Positions 45,461 to 54,563 are shown, numbered from the stretch's first letter. The stretch: DNA of 64,000 nucleotides from [Leptolyngbya] sp. JSC-1 (GCA_000733415.1 KL662191.1:5206341-5270340), one strand, 5' to 3'. The notes: generated from the letters alone by a model not told the origin. Numbers and translations are program-made.

Positions 45461-45646
45461 TTAATTCGGGAAGCGTTCTTCGGGACGGTACGTTCTAATC
45501 CAGCATCTTTCTAAGTGCTCAAGCTGATAGCGTCGCCAGAATCGTTTCGGATTAAGAATTAACGGATTTTGGGGATTGAAAACAGGCTGGTTGAGGAATT
45601 TCCAGAGGGGAAACCGGATTTTCAGGTTGTTGTCGTTATCGGCCAT
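45461..45646 (-). CDS. Small conserved-looking protein
   Basis: A 61-aa basic protein with an aromatic- and Arg-rich, protein-like composition (IRFPLWKFLNQPVF, LILNPKRFWRRYQLEHLERC, IRTYRPEERFPN). No domain is recognised and no strong ribosome-binding site precedes the ATG. It is kept because its composition looks coding and no gene lies opposite. Confidence 0.5.
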   Translation of the reverse strand: MADNDNNLKIRFPLWKFLNQPVFNPQNPLILNPKRFWRRYQLEHLERCWIRTYRPEERFPN

Positions 45647-45967
45647 GATCAGTGACAGTTAGAACTATAAGTGCGAGAAGCCAAATTGGAATAAGCTAGA
45701 GAGCACCCCTAGCCGCTGTAACCTTGACGCTTCTAAGTACCAGTCTTCCCAGATAGTTGGGCAATCTCCGCACTGGTAAGCCGAAGTTTGTCAAGATTTG
45801 TTGGTTTTGATAAGTTTCGGTAATGAAGCTAAACTTGCCTGGAACTGCTGAGGCTACACAACAAAAAACGGCGGTGACTGTCGCCAAAACGATTCCGCCG
45901 TTGAATTAATCGGTATACCGAGTTTTTAATAATACAGTCTGCTTGCTGTATAAAATGGCTAATTAGA
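45647..45967. other. Intergenic region, 321 bp
   Basis: It holds the aroF terminator at 45861-45903 and otherwise nothing recognisable. Confidence 0.5.
45861..45903 (-). terminator. Rho-independent terminator of the DAHP synthase gene
   Basis: On the minus strand: stem AACGGCGG (45902-45895) with CCGCCGTT (45874-45867), followed by a T run. It lies 65 bp beyond the aroF stop. Confidence 0.85.
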
Positions 45968-47035
45968 TCAGTACGGTTGCAGACAATTAGATTTGAGTGC
46001 TTTGGCGAGGGAATACAGCATATCGGTGGTGGTCGCAAAGTCTACGCAGCCATCGGTGATGCTTTGTCCATGGGTGAGCGGCTGGCTGCAATCTTTGGGA
46101 ATGGGCTGCTTACCTGCAACCAGGTGACTTTCGATCATTACGCCCATAATGTGGCGCGAGCCATTCGTAATCTGCTCAGCAATGTTTTGTAGAACTAGGG
46201 GCTGCTGCCGATAGTCTTTGTTGGAGTTGTCGTGGCTGCAATCGATCATCACTCGCGGATTCAGATTGAGATTGGCTAACTGACCGGCGGCGTGCTGCAC
46301 ATGGCTAGCGTCGTAGTTGGGTCCCTGCTTACCGCCCCGTAGGACCAAATGGCCGTCCGGGTTGCCGGTGGTGGTGACAATGCTGGCTAAACCGTCTAGG
46401 TTAATGCCCAAAAAGCGATGGGGCTGACTGGCGGCGAGCATGGCGTTGGCAGCGGCGAGCAGGCTACCGTCGGTATTGTTTTTGAAGCCGATGGGCATCG
46501 ATAGGCCAGACGCCATCTCCCGATGGGTTTGACTCTCGGTGGTGCGGGCACCAATGGCCGTCCAGGAGATCACATCCGCGATGTATTGAGGGATGATCGG
46601 ATCGAGTAGTTCGGTGGCGGCGGGGAGACCCAGGTGGGCCAAGTCGAGCAGCAGCTTGCGAGCTAGCCGTAACCCCTTATTGATGTCGTAGCTACCGTTT
46701 AGGTTGGGATCGTTGATTAATCCCTTCCAGCCGATGGTGGTACGGGGTTTCTCGAAGTAAACGCGCATCACCACTTCTAACTCGTCCTCCAGCTCGCGCC
46801 GCAGCACTGCCAACTTTTCGCCATACTCATAGGCAGCATTGACATCGTGGATCGAGCAAGGGCCGACAATTACCAGCAGGCGACGGTCTTCGTTTTGCAG
46901 GATATTGCGAATCCGGTCTCGGGTAGAGGCGACCAGCGTAGCGGCAGTCTCGGTGATGGGTAGCTCGCCGTGGATGGTGGCTGGACTGCTAAGGGGACGG
47001 GTTTCAACGACGTGGAGGTCAGAGGTTTTCGGCAT
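45968..47035 (-). CDS. aroF: 3-Deoxy-7-phosphoheptulonate (DAHP) synthase, class I
   Basis: First step of the shikimate pathway: phosphoenolpyruvate plus erythrose 4-phosphate giving DAHP. The 355-aa AroF/G/H-type enzyme has VIVGPCSIHD (metal-binding cysteine), YFEKPRTTIGWKGLINDP, AIGARTTESQTHRE, LRGGKQGPNYD and MIDCSHDNSNKDYRQQ. Feedback by an aromatic amino acid is expected for the family, but which one cannot be read. AroK is encoded at 20.6-21.1 kb. Confidence 0.95.
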   Translation of the reverse strand: MPKTSDLHVVETRPLSSPATIHGELPITETAATLVASTRDRIRNILQNEDRRLLVIVGPCSIHDVNAAYEYGEKLAVLRRELEDELEVVMRVYFEKPRTTIGWKGLINDPNLNGSYDINKGLRLARKLLLDLAHLGLPAATELLDPIIPQYIADVISWTAIGARTTESQTHREMASGLSMPIGFKNNTDGSLLAAANAMLAASQPHRFLGINLDGLASIVTTTGNPDGHLVLRGGKQGPNYDASHVQHAAGQLANLNLNPRVMIDCSHDNSNKDYRQQPLVLQNIAEQITNGSRHIMGVMIESHLVAGKQPIPKDCSQPLTHGQSITDGCVDFATTTDMLYSLAKALKSNCLQPY

Positions 47036-47390
47036 GGTTCGTTCAGGATAGAAGCGGTGGAGCTACGAACGGTTCTGAATCGCGAAGATGCGACAAACGG
47101 TTAATCCAGAACACTTTGGTAAAATTGTTAGCCCAGAACATTCTACCCAACTTAGGGGCGCATCCTCAGGCTAACTTCTGAAGAGAAATAAAATTTTCCG
47201 GTTTCCCTAATAGTTCCATTCACTCGACCTAGCCGTTTTTCCAGGTGAGCTGCTGCCCGTTTCTCCGATGTGGAAAGCTTCAGCCGTTTTGCATCCTAAA
47301 GGTAATGCAGCGGTGCAGTTCTGATTCCAGTTTTCTTTGCAGTTTTTTTTGCAGTTTTTTTTTGTCAGTTCCCTTGGAGTGACTTTTACC
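47036..47390. other. Intergenic region, 355 bp
   Basis: It contains a T-rich tract with GCAGTTTTTTTT repeated twice at about 47338-47362, just upstream of the protease gene. No other element was recognised. It holds the divergent promoters of aroF and the protease gene. Confidence 0.45.
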
Positions 47391-48374
47391 ATGACTTCTG
47401 CTTCTCCCCAACCGGAAAATTTAGTTTCTGTACTTTCAACCCAACTCGCGGATGCCGTTGAACAGACTGGGCCAGCCATTGTGTCTGTGAATGCCAGCCG
47501 TCGCTGTGGCGCGAGTGGCCTCTACTGGCAGCCCGGAATTGTGGTGACGGTGGATCATGCGATTCGCCAAGAAGACGAAATCCCGATTGTCCTGGCGGAC
47601 GGAACTAGTGTATCGGCTACCCTAGTAGGACGGGATAGCAGCACGGATCTGGCCGTATTGCGGCTCACCGAACTGGATTTGCCGACGCCTAGCTTGAGTG
47701 ATTTGTCCCTGCGGGTAGGCCAGTTGGTGCTGGCGGTTGGACGAACCGGTGAAGGTAGCCTCAGCGCTAGCATAGGGATGATCGAGCGGCTGGGCGGCAG
47801 TTGGCGCAGTTGGCAAGGCGGCCAGATTGACCAGTTGATTCGTCCGTCATTGTTGGCCTCATGGGGGCTATCTGGCAGTGCGTTGTTAGATGCTCAGGGG
47901 CAAGTGATTGGCCTCAACACCAGCGGGCCGCGCCAGATGACGATCACGATTCCAGTCGCCACGATTCAGCGAGTGGTAGCCCAGCTTCTGCAAACCGGGC
48001 GGATTGCTCGCGGCTATTTGGGCGTAGGCATGCAGCCGGTTCCGATTCCCGACCGTTTGGTGGAAAGCCTCGGCCTCTCGTACTCCGAAGGCGTGATGAT
48101 CCTAAGCGTTGAACCCGATAGTCCTGCTGATCAGGCTGGTTTGCTAATTGGCGATGTGCTGATTGCCCTCGATGCCCAACCGATTACAGATGTGAGTGAT
48201 GTGCGGATGATGCTGACCGCCGATCGAGTGGGACAGAGCCTGACCGCTAGAGTGATTCGAGCCGGAGCCACGGTGGAACTAGCTGTAACCGTCGGTGAGC
48301 GCCAACCTGAGGACGGCGGCGAAGAACCAGGCTGGGAACGTCGCAGAGGTCGGGGCCGGGGCCGCAGACGCTAG
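47391..48374 (+). CDS. Deg/HtrA-like trypsin-fold protease with PDZ domain
   Basis: A ~327-aa protein. The trypsin-like domain retains the triad His56 (VDHAI), Asp86 (RDSSTDLAVL) and Ser161 (WGLSGSALL), although the usual GNSGGPL serine loop is changed to GLSGSAL. A PDZ domain follows (about 205-300; GYLGVGMQPV, GVMILSVEPDSPADQAGLLIGDVLIALDAQPI), then a basic Arg/Gly tail (RRGRGRGRRR). There is no signal peptide, so it should be cytosolic, unlike most Deg proteases. ATG at 47391 is chosen; the open frame upstream is low-complexity phenylalanine. A LuxR-type regulator follows after 24 bp. Confidence 0.85.
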   Translation: MTSASPQPENLVSVLSTQLADAVEQTGPAIVSVNASRRCGASGLYWQPGIVVTVDHAIRQEDEIPIVLADGTSVSATLVGRDSSTDLAVLRLTELDLPTPSLSDLSLRVGQLVLAVGRTGEGSLSASIGMIERLGGSWRSWQGGQIDQLIRPSLLASWGLSGSALLDAQGQVIGLNTSGPRQMTITIPVATIQRVVAQLLQTGRIARGYLGVGMQPVPIPDRLVESLGLSYSEGVMILSVEPDSPADQAGLLIGDVLIALDAQPITDVSDVRMMLTADRVGQSLTARVIRAGATVELAVTVGERQPEDGGEEPGWERRRGRGRGRRR

Positions 48375-48398
48375 GCCAACCATTGCCCGGATGTAACT

Positions 48399-49016
48399 AT
48401 GATTCGAGTATTTATCGTGGCGGACTCTGCCATTGTCCAGGCTGGGTTAGCAGCAATTGTTCGCACCGAGCGGGTAGAGGTGGTGGGCTGTGCTGCTCAG
48501 GTGAACGAGTTGCAAATCGAGCAGCTCGCGGTGGAGGTGGTGCTAATTTCTACCGAACTGAGTGCAGAAACCCTGGATGCTACTTTACCCCTACTGGATG
48601 TAGAGCCACCGATTCTGGCCATTCTCTGGTTGGTCGATCCGTTGCAGGCTGTTTGGATTGCTGAGGCCGAACGGTTAGGAGTTGCCGGACTGTTACCCCA
48701 GGATGCCAGCGCTAGTGAAATTGTCGCGGCGATTGAAGCGGCAGCTGCAGGATTGGTGGTTTTGCATCCAGAGATTGCTTCCCAATTGCGTCATCCCACT
48801 CCGACGGTCGCCCTTACTCCATCCTTAACCCAACGCGAAATCGAAATTTTGCGGATGCTGGCGGAAGGCATGGCCAACAAAACCATTGCGCGTCAGCTCT
48901 ATATTTCTGAACACACGGTTAAGTTTCACATCAGCTCTATTTTTGCTAAATTAGGCGTCTCCAGCCGCACTGAGGCTGTAACCATCGGCATTCGTCAGGG
49001 GTTAATTTTGCTATAG
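48399..49016 (+). CDS. NarL/LuxR-type response regulator with degenerate receiver
   Basis: A 205-aa protein. The C terminus is a standard GerE/LuxR helix-turn-helix (SLTQREIEILRMLAEGMANKTIARQLYISEHTVKFHISSIFAKLGVSSRTEAV). The N-terminal receiver-like domain lacks the phosphoacceptor: the strand expected to end in Asp reads VVLIST (Ser51). The acidic pocket is reduced to one Asp and the conserved Lys is missing. It probably acts without phosphorylation or by another signal. It forms a two-gene unit with the Deg-like protease upstream. Confidence 0.88.
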   Translation: MIRVFIVADSAIVQAGLAAIVRTERVEVVGCAAQVNELQIEQLAVEVVLISTELSAETLDATLPLLDVEPPILAILWLVDPLQAVWIAEAERLGVAGLLPQDASASEIVAAIEAAAAGLVVLHPEIASQLRHPTPTVALTPSLTQREIEILRMLAEGMANKTIARQLYISEHTVKFHISSIFAKLGVSSRTEAVTIGIRQGLILL

Positions 49017-49068
49017 GGATTGGTATGGGAGCGACTTTGAGTTAATTGGAGAGCTAACGGACATTGAG

Positions 49069-49263
49069 GTGATTGCCGTTAATTTGCCGATCCGGGAGTT
49101 GCGGAGGCTAAAGGCCGATTTTGGTGGTCGTTGTTGGCGGAAACTCAAAGGGATCGGGCTAGTTCGATTCCCGAATAGGGAAGTTTGTCAAGCCAAGTTG
49201 CACTGGTATGAGGTGCATGGGGTGGGTCGGCGTAAAATGAACGTTAAGCGTGTCCTGGACTAG
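49069..49263 (+). CDS. Small protein, probable 5'-truncated gene remnant
   Basis: A frame opening at 49006 encodes a protein-like sequence that continues without a break to 49263 (SDFELIGELTDIEVIAVNLPIREL, then WRKLKGIGLVRFPN, KLHWYEVHGVGRRKMNVKRVLD). No standard start exists before GTG at 49069, which would cut off about 20 residues that look coding. The C-terminal HWYExHGxGxxxxxxKR pattern resembles a small protein family I have seen in cyanobacterial genomes, but I cannot name it. It is probably a remnant, or starts at a non-standard codon. Confidence 0.5.
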   Translation: MIAVNLPIRELRRLKADFGGRCWRKLKGIGLVRFPNREVCQAKLHWYEVHGVGRRKMNVKRVLD

Positions 49264-49302
49264 AACAGTGACTAGAACAGTGACTAGAACAGTGACTAGA
49301 AC
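49259..49302. repeat. 12-bp tandem repeat
   Basis: ACTAGAACAGTG repeated three times plus a partial copy, overlapping the stop of the small gene remnant. Confidence 0.85.
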
Positions 49303-49367
49303 GATGTATACAACCGCATCGCATGTTCAATTCGCGATTTGTCTTTTACTGTAACTATCGATAACCG

Positions 49368-50672
49368 TTACACCGTTCGCAAAATCGGCTGCTTGGTGTC
49401 TGCCAACTGTTCCAATAACTCAACTGCTCGGTTTGGGGTATCAGAACGCCGGATCTCGGCTTGTATGGCTGCGGCGTTGGCCTTGTAGTGTGGCTCGTTC
49501 AGCAGTTTTTGGACAGCGGCTTTGATTTGTTCAGGGGTAGGCGTTTTTGTTTTTAAATCCAGCCCCACTCCCGACCAGGCTACGCGAGCACTGACTTCTG
49601 CTTTGTCCTCAGTTTTGCCCGCCGTTACTAGGGGAATGCCGTGAGCGAGGGCCATCTGCACGCCGTTGTAGCCGCCGTTGGTGATCATCACATCCACCTG
49701 GGGGAGCAGATGATAGTAGGGAATGAATGACTCAATACGGACATTGGCTGGGACTGGGTCCAATTTCAGCGCATCCGCCGGTTTGCCGCCGGTCGTTGCC
49801 ACAACTAGAACTGGTTCTGACGCCAGAGCCTGTAGGGTTGGCACAATCAAATCCTCTGCCTCGGTCGCGACGGTGCCTTGGGTGACATGAACAACCGGCT
49901 GCTCGGTTTGCAGATCGGCCCACCAAATCGGGGGCGTAAACTCAGATGGCGGGTCGGGCAAAAAGGGACCAATGAAGTGGATTTGAGCAGGTAAATCATG
50001 GCGGGGGTATTCGAACGATGGCACTGTTCCCACCAAATATAAAAATGGCGATACGACATCGAAAAAACTTTGATCGGTCGGAGGTAGACCCAAACTGGTG
50101 CGGATGCTATTGGTGTAGGTCAACACATCTCGAAGCAATACCTGTTGAAACAGCCAATGCAAACTGGTGTTCCGCAGTTGACCGAGCCACGAAGCACTGG
50201 GCGGTAATCCTAACCCAAACGGTGCCGTGTCGCGGCTACTGATTGCCAACGCCGAAATGCCAAATTGCGCCCAAGGGAGGCCGGTTTGCTCATGCACCCA
50301 GGCTGCGCCTAGAAAGAAGGAATCCGAGATAAGAACATCGGCAGGAAACTCTGGCAATAGCGCCCTGTAGTCCTGGACATGCCCAGCCGCAGCATCGATG
50401 AAGAAATGCTTCAGATCAAACTTGAGCTGCGCCACGCCACGCCGCGAATTTCGCTGTTCGATCCAGGCAGTAGGTACATTGGCGGCAATCGAGTAGTCGA
50501 GGGCGTTGACCATCGGCACAAATTTAGCTCCGGTAGCCTCCACCGTCGGCTGAAACAATTGGCCGGTATACCACCAAACTTCGTGACCCCGTTCTACTAA
50601 TCTACGAGCAATCGGCACGGCTGGACCGACATGCCCCACCACTGGGATAGTCCCAATCAGAAAGCGAGCCAT
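49368..50672 (-). CDS. GT1-family glycosyltransferase (macrolide/UGT-like)
   Basis: A 434-aa GT-B fold enzyme. The N-terminal acceptor domain begins FLIGTIPVVGHVGPAVPIARRLVERGHEV. The C-terminal nucleotide-sugar domain has PVVHVTQGTVATE, and ITNGGYNGVQMALAHGIPLV followed by EVSARVAWSGVGLDL. This matches the MGT/UGT type acting on a lipophilic or natural-product acceptor. The usual HxG at the start of the sugar-diphosphate motif reads TNGG. The donor and acceptor are unknown. Confidence 0.87.
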   Translation of the reverse strand: MARFLIGTIPVVGHVGPAVPIARRLVERGHEVWWYTGQLFQPTVEATGAKFVPMVNALDYSIAANVPTAWIEQRNSRRGVAQLKFDLKHFFIDAAAGHVQDYRALLPEFPADVLISDSFFLGAAWVHEQTGLPWAQFGISALAISSRDTAPFGLGLPPSASWLGQLRNTSLHWLFQQVLLRDVLTYTNSIRTSLGLPPTDQSFFDVVSPFLYLVGTVPSFEYPRHDLPAQIHFIGPFLPDPPSEFTPPIWWADLQTEQPVVHVTQGTVATEAEDLIVPTLQALASEPVLVVATTGGKPADALKLDPVPANVRIESFIPYYHLLPQVDVMITNGGYNGVQMALAHGIPLVTAGKTEDKAEVSARVAWSGVGLDLKTKTPTPEQIKAAVQKLLNEPHYKANAAAIQAEIRRSDTPNRAVELLEQLADTKQPILRTV

Positions 50673-50820
50673 AGGCGTGATCTAACGTTTTCACTAAACT
50701 ATCACAGCCGTGAAATATCAGGCTTGATTTGTTTTGCTTGAGTGCGCAAGGCAGACGTTAGCAGCAGCAAGTTTACGGGCATTCTGCACAGAAAATAGCA
50801 TCGAGTATGGAGTACTGAAT

Positions 50821-52107
50821 ATGCAATGGATCGATTTTCAGCAAACGCGAGAGCGGCGGCTGGGTCAAGCACAGCTAGATGAGGAGCAGAATCGGGCCAA
50901 GAATTTTGGCATTGTTGGTCATGCGTTGGTGCGGGGTGTGGCAGGAGCAGGGAAATCGTTAGTGTTGAGGAATCGGGTTGAGCAAATTGTTGAGCAAAAG
51001 CTGTCGTCGGTGCTGGTGCTTTCCTACAATCGCTTTATGCGCGGCTGGCTGCAAGCGAAGCTCTATGAGAAACAAATCAGCGTTGAATGTGATACGTTTC
51101 ATGCTTGGGTGTGGCGTCATCTAGGTTATAGCTATGAGTATGATAAAGATATCGAAAAACGACAAAATCTGATTGATTTGGCAGAACAAAGTAAGCTGAA
51201 GTATGAAGCAATTTTGGTCGATGAAGCGCAAGATTTTTACGATGAATGGTTTCAAGTCTTGCTAAAGGTGTTGGATCAAACCACCAATTCTCTGTTTTTT
51301 GTTTATGACAATACGCAGTCGGTTTACGGTCAGGCGCACCGCAGAAAATCAGGCTGGAGCTGGCGTAACCTCGGCATTGATGTGGTGGGTCGTTCCCAGA
51401 TCTTTGACTTAAACTACCGCAATGCCCCAGAAATCTTAGAAGTGGCCTGGAAATTTATTTATCCTGCGCTAGAAAAAGCAGGCATGAAAGTAGATAGGAA
51501 AGAGAACAGTCCGTCGATCGATAAGCTGATTGAGCCGAAGAAAAAGCCGTCCCGTAGTTCTGGTGTTCAGCCCTTGCTCCTGCAACTGCCCTATGCTGAG
51601 ATGGCAATGGAAATCGCGAAGCAGGTGAAGCTAGCACTAGACAGCTATGCTGATTCCTCAATTGGAATTTTGCTGCATCCGACCGAGCCGAAGATGAAAG
51701 TGCTGAAGACTGCACTCAGTCAAGAGTTACGGCGTCTGGGTGTGCCTCACCATGCGCCAATGCAGTCAGGGGAACGGTTTGGCAATGTAGTGGACAGACC
51801 ATTGGTGGTTGTCGATTCCTGGAATGCATTGAAGGGCGTTGAGTTTGACGCGGTAGTGATTGTTGGAATTGATGCGATTTCTGAACAAACTGAACAAACT
51901 GAACAAACTGAACAAACTGAACAAACTGAACAAACTGAGAAATCTAAATCTGGCGATGATCAGGATTTTGAAGCGAAAGCAGGTTTGTATACGGCGATGA
52001 CCAGAGCTAGGGATCATCTCGTCATGCTGTATGAAACTAAAACTCCGGTGGTCGAGCAAGTGGAGATGACAATTCGTGCTCCGAATCAACTGATGAGTGG
52101 GGAGTAG
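50821..52107 (+). CDS. UvrD/Rep-like superfamily 1 helicase with internal EQT repeat
   Basis: A ~428-aa SF1 ATPase. It has Walker A GVAGAGKS (39-46), motif Ia VLVLSYNRFMRGWLQ, motif II ILVDEAQDF (131-139), a Q/NR motif FDLNYRN, motif V GVEFDAVVIVG and motif VI YTAMTRARDHLVML. Shorter than UvrD and with no 1B/2B insertions of full size, it resembles the DUF2075/UvrD-like DNA helicases of unknown role. Between motifs V and VI lies an EQT tandem repeat (residues 355-372). ATG at 50821 is chosen; the frame upstream to 50734 shows no family similarity. Confidence 0.85.
   Translation: MQWIDFQQTRERRLGQAQLDEEQNRAKNFGIVGHALVRGVAGAGKSLVLRNRVEQIVEQKLSSVLVLSYNRFMRGWLQAKLYEKQISVECDTFHAWVWRHLGYSYEYDKDIEKRQNLIDLAEQSKLKYEAILVDEAQDFYDEWFQVLLKVLDQTTNSLFFVYDNTQSVYGQAHRRKSGWSWRNLGIDVVGRSQIFDLNYRNAPEILEVAWKFIYPALEKAGMKVDRKENSPSIDKLIEPKKKPSRSSGVQPLLLQLPYAEMAMEIAKQVKLALDSYADSSIGILLHPTEPKMKVLKTALSQELRRLGVPHHAPMQSGERFGNVVDRPLVVVDSWNALKGVEFDAVVIVGIDAISEQTEQTEQTEQTEQTEQTEKSKSGDDQDFEAKAGLYTAMTRARDHLVMLYETKTPVVEQVEMTIRAPNQLMSGE
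51883..51936. repeat. 9-bp tandem repeat in the helicase gene
   Basis: Six exact copies of GAACAAACT encoding EQT six times between helicase motifs V and VI. Copy-number change preserves the frame but would alter the length of a loop in the second RecA domain. Confidence 0.95.
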
Positions 52108-52120
52108 TAATAGAGGCAGG

Positions 52121-52154
52121 AGACAGGAATCAGGAGTCAGGAGTCAGGAGTCAG
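52121..52154. repeat. Heptanucleotide STRR (AGTCAGG = CCTGACT reverse)
   Basis: Five tandem 7-bp units (AGACAGG, AATCAGG, AGTCAGG, AGTCAGG, AGTCAG) just after the helicase stop. It is the third locus of the same heptamer in this window. Confidence 0.9.
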
Positions 52155-52348
52155 TCGGGTTTGCAGAGAGGGGAATGGTATTAGTTTGCTAAACCTGCCC
52201 AGACAGAATGCAGGAAGGGAACCAGATGGGCAGCAACTCAAATTGAAATGTAACGAAAGCTCAAAAAAGTTAACGAATTGGGTATAGAAGATTACGCTTG
52301 CTCATCGTATTCTCATTACCAAAGACAGCAGTGATTTAGACAAGAAGC

Positions 52349-52834
52349 GTGTTTATGATTAGTCCTCATCTTGAAGCAGAGCGGGAAAACTTGCTGACTC
52401 GAATTGATGCCATCCGCAACGCGGGTCCGATTGCGCCGCCCAAGGTTTGCATTGCTCCCGATTTTATTAGTCCCAAGTGCTGGATTCTCAACTGTACCAA
52501 TCTGCCCATGCGAGAGCGCCAGTTGGGGCAGGCAGGCAGTGCCAAATATATGGACTGGATGGCTCGCATCCAGCGCCGCGATCAGCTGCATGAACTCGAA
52601 CAGCAGCTCGCCCTGGTGCAAACGCTAATTGAGCGGCAGGCAAAAGCCGATGATTTGTTTATCGACATTACGCCTGTGGTTGCTGTTGGTGATGCGGTTG
52701 AGTTTGGCGGAAAGCCCTATCGGGTGCATCAAATCGGCAGCAGCTATGTGCAGCTCAAAAGTAACGACGGGGATGGAGCAATCATTCGCTGTCAGCTAGA
52801 CCAGATCCGGTTACTTGAAAAAGCGACGGTTTGA
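52349..52834 (+). CDS. Conserved-looking hypothetical protein
   Basis: A 161-aa protein (GTG at 52349; ATG at 52355 alternative). It has a charged helical region (RIQRRDQLHELEQQLALVQTLIERQAKADD) and a C-terminal beta-rich part (VVAVGDAVEFGGKPYRVHQIGSSYVQLKSNDG, IIRCQLDQIRLL) resembling a small SH3- or KOW-like barrel. Three cysteines lie in KVCIAPDFISPKCWILNCTN. No family is recognised. The hairpin at 52939 follows it. Confidence 0.7.
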   Translation: MFMISPHLEAERENLLTRIDAIRNAGPIAPPKVCIAPDFISPKCWILNCTNLPMRERQLGQAGSAKYMDWMARIQRRDQLHELEQQLALVQTLIERQAKADDLFIDITPVVAVGDAVEFGGKPYRVHQIGSSYVQLKSNDGDGAIIRCQLDQIRLLEKATV

Positions 52835-52938
52835 CCTAGTGTGCAATCTCTGAAGCAGAATGGGCAAAAAGCTATCAACAAAAGATAAAAGCGGCCAGTC
52901 TAATATCAAGTCGGATGGAACAACCACACTATCGTAAG

Positions 52939-53008
52939 GGTGAAGCATTTGCGTCAGAAGCTCTGTAGCTATGCCTTGGATTCATTTCGCAAATGCTTCG
53001 CCTTTTTT
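52939..53008 (+). terminator. Long hairpin terminator
   Basis: A 15-bp stem, GGTGAAGCATTTGCG (52939-52953) with CGCAAATGCTTCGCC (52988-53002), 14 of 15 pairs Watson-Crick plus one G-T. It encloses a 34-nt loop and is followed by six T residues. It lies between the hypothetical gene and convergent fumC. Its stem is longer than usual for a terminator and resembles repeat hairpins seen in other cyanobacteria. Confidence 0.75.
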
Positions 53009-53064
53009 AAGCTATTAGGCGAGAAGCCTCGCGCTGTACCTGAAAGGTCAGCGTCGGGAGTATG

Positions 53065-54465
53065 TCACAATCCCAGCATATTTTCTGGACGCACGAATTG
53101 ATCAAATTCTTCGCCGGTTAAAAATTCTAACTCGATGCAGGCTTCCCGCAGGGTTTTGTTTTCAGTATGGGCTTTTTTGGCAACCTTGGCGGCGCGGTCG
53201 TAACCAATATGGGGATTTAGAGCCGTCACTAGCATCAATGAATTAGAGAGGAAATGCTGAATTTGAGACAGATTGGGCTGGATATCAATGACTAAGTACT
53301 GTGTGAACGCTGTGCAAGCATCAGCCAGTAAACGAATAGAATGGAGTAAGTTATGAATCATCACTGGCTTGAAGACATTTAGCTCAAAATTGCCTTGACT
53401 GGCGGCTATGCCAATTGCGGTATCGTTGCCCATCACCTGCACACATACCATTGTCATCGCTTCGCATTGGGTGGGATTCACCTTTCCTGGCATGATCGAC
53501 GAACCCGGCTCATTTTCTGGCAGCAGCAGTTCACCTAGTCCGCAGCGCGGTCCCGATCCCATCCAGCGGATGTCATTGGCGATTTTCATCAGCGAAGCCG
53601 CCAGGGTTTTGAGGGTACCGCTAGTCATGCAGATGGCATCATGAGCCGCCAAGGCCGCGAATTTGTTGTCTGCCGAAACGAAAGGTAATCCGGTTGCCGC
53701 TGCGATTTCAGCCGCCACGCGCACGGCGAATTCCGGATGGGTGTTGAGGCCGGTTCCGACCGCAGTGCCACCAATCGCTAGCTCGTACAGATCGGGCAGA
53801 GTTGCCTGAATTCGGGCCAAGTCCTTGTCTAACTGCGAGACATAGCCGGAAAACTCCTGGCCCAACGTCAAAGGAACGGCATCCATCAAATGAGTGCGGC
53901 CAATTTTGATGATTTCCCCAAACGCAATGGCTTTGTCATTCAAGGAATCACGCAACGTCGTCAACGCAGGCAACAAGCGATGGATGATTTCCTCGACTGC
54001 TGCAATATGCATTGCGGTTGGGAATGTATCGTTTGAGGATTGGGACATATTGACGTGATCGTTGGGATGAATCGGCTCCTTGCTGCCCATTTCTCCACCC
54101 GCTAACTCAATGGCTCGGTTGGCGATCACCTCATTGGCGTTCATATTGGTCTGGGTACCGCTGCCGGTTTGCCAAATCCGTAGGGGAAAATGGTCGTTGA
54201 GTTGGCCTGCAATCACCTCGTCAGCGGCCTGGATAATCAATTCAGCCTCGGCGGCTGGCAGTTTGCCCAAATCGCGGTTTACGAGAGCGGCGGCTTTTTT
54301 GAGAATCCCGATCGCCCGGATCAATTCTGGCGGCATCTGGTCATTGCCAATCGCAAAATACTTGAGCGAACGTTGGGTTTGGGCACCCCAATAGCGGTCA
54401 GCCGGTACTTCGATTGCGCCCATGCTGTCGGTTTCAGTGCGGGTGGCTTCGATCCCTGTCGCCAT
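53065..54465 (-). CDS. fumC: Class II fumarate hydratase
   Basis: Interconverts fumarate and malate. The 466-aa enzyme has the N-terminal [66 protein letters not shown], and the fumarase/aspartase signature [13 protein letters not shown]. All family motifs are intact. Confidence 0.97.
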   Translation of the reverse strand: MATGIEATRTETDSMGAIEVPADRYWGAQTQRSLKYFAIGNDQMPPELIRAIGILKKAAALVNRDLGKLPAAEAELIIQAADEVIAGQLNDHFPLRIWQTGSGTQTNMNANEVIANRAIELAGGEMGSKEPIHPNDHVNMSQSSNDTFPTAMHIAAVEEIIHRLLPALTTLRDSLNDKAIAFGEIIKIGRTHLMDAVPLTLGQEFSGYVSQLDKDLARIQATLPDLYELAIGGTAVGTGLNTHPEFAVRVAAEIAAATGLPFVSADNKFAALAAHDAICMTSGTLKTLAASLMKIANDIRWMGSGPRCGLGELLLPENEPGSSIMPGKVNPTQCEAMTMVCVQVMGNDTAIGIAASQGNFELNVFKPVMIHNLLHSIRLLADACTAFTQYLVIDIQPNLSQIQHFLSNSLMLVTALNPHIGYDRAAKVAKKAHTENKTLREACIELEFLTGEEFDQFVRPENMLGL

Positions 54466-54563
54466 GCTCTTGTCTCCAGTTTGTCTGCTGATAAATTCTC
54501 ATCGTAAATTAACTTGTGGTTTTACCTTTCGTAAAGTACTTGCTTCAGGCAGAACCTTCAAGG

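Noticed and set aside
45968..47035. Assignment of a specific aromatic feedback type to the DAHP synthase
   Set aside because: The residues that determine Phe, Tyr or Trp sensitivity could not be assigned reliably without alignment.
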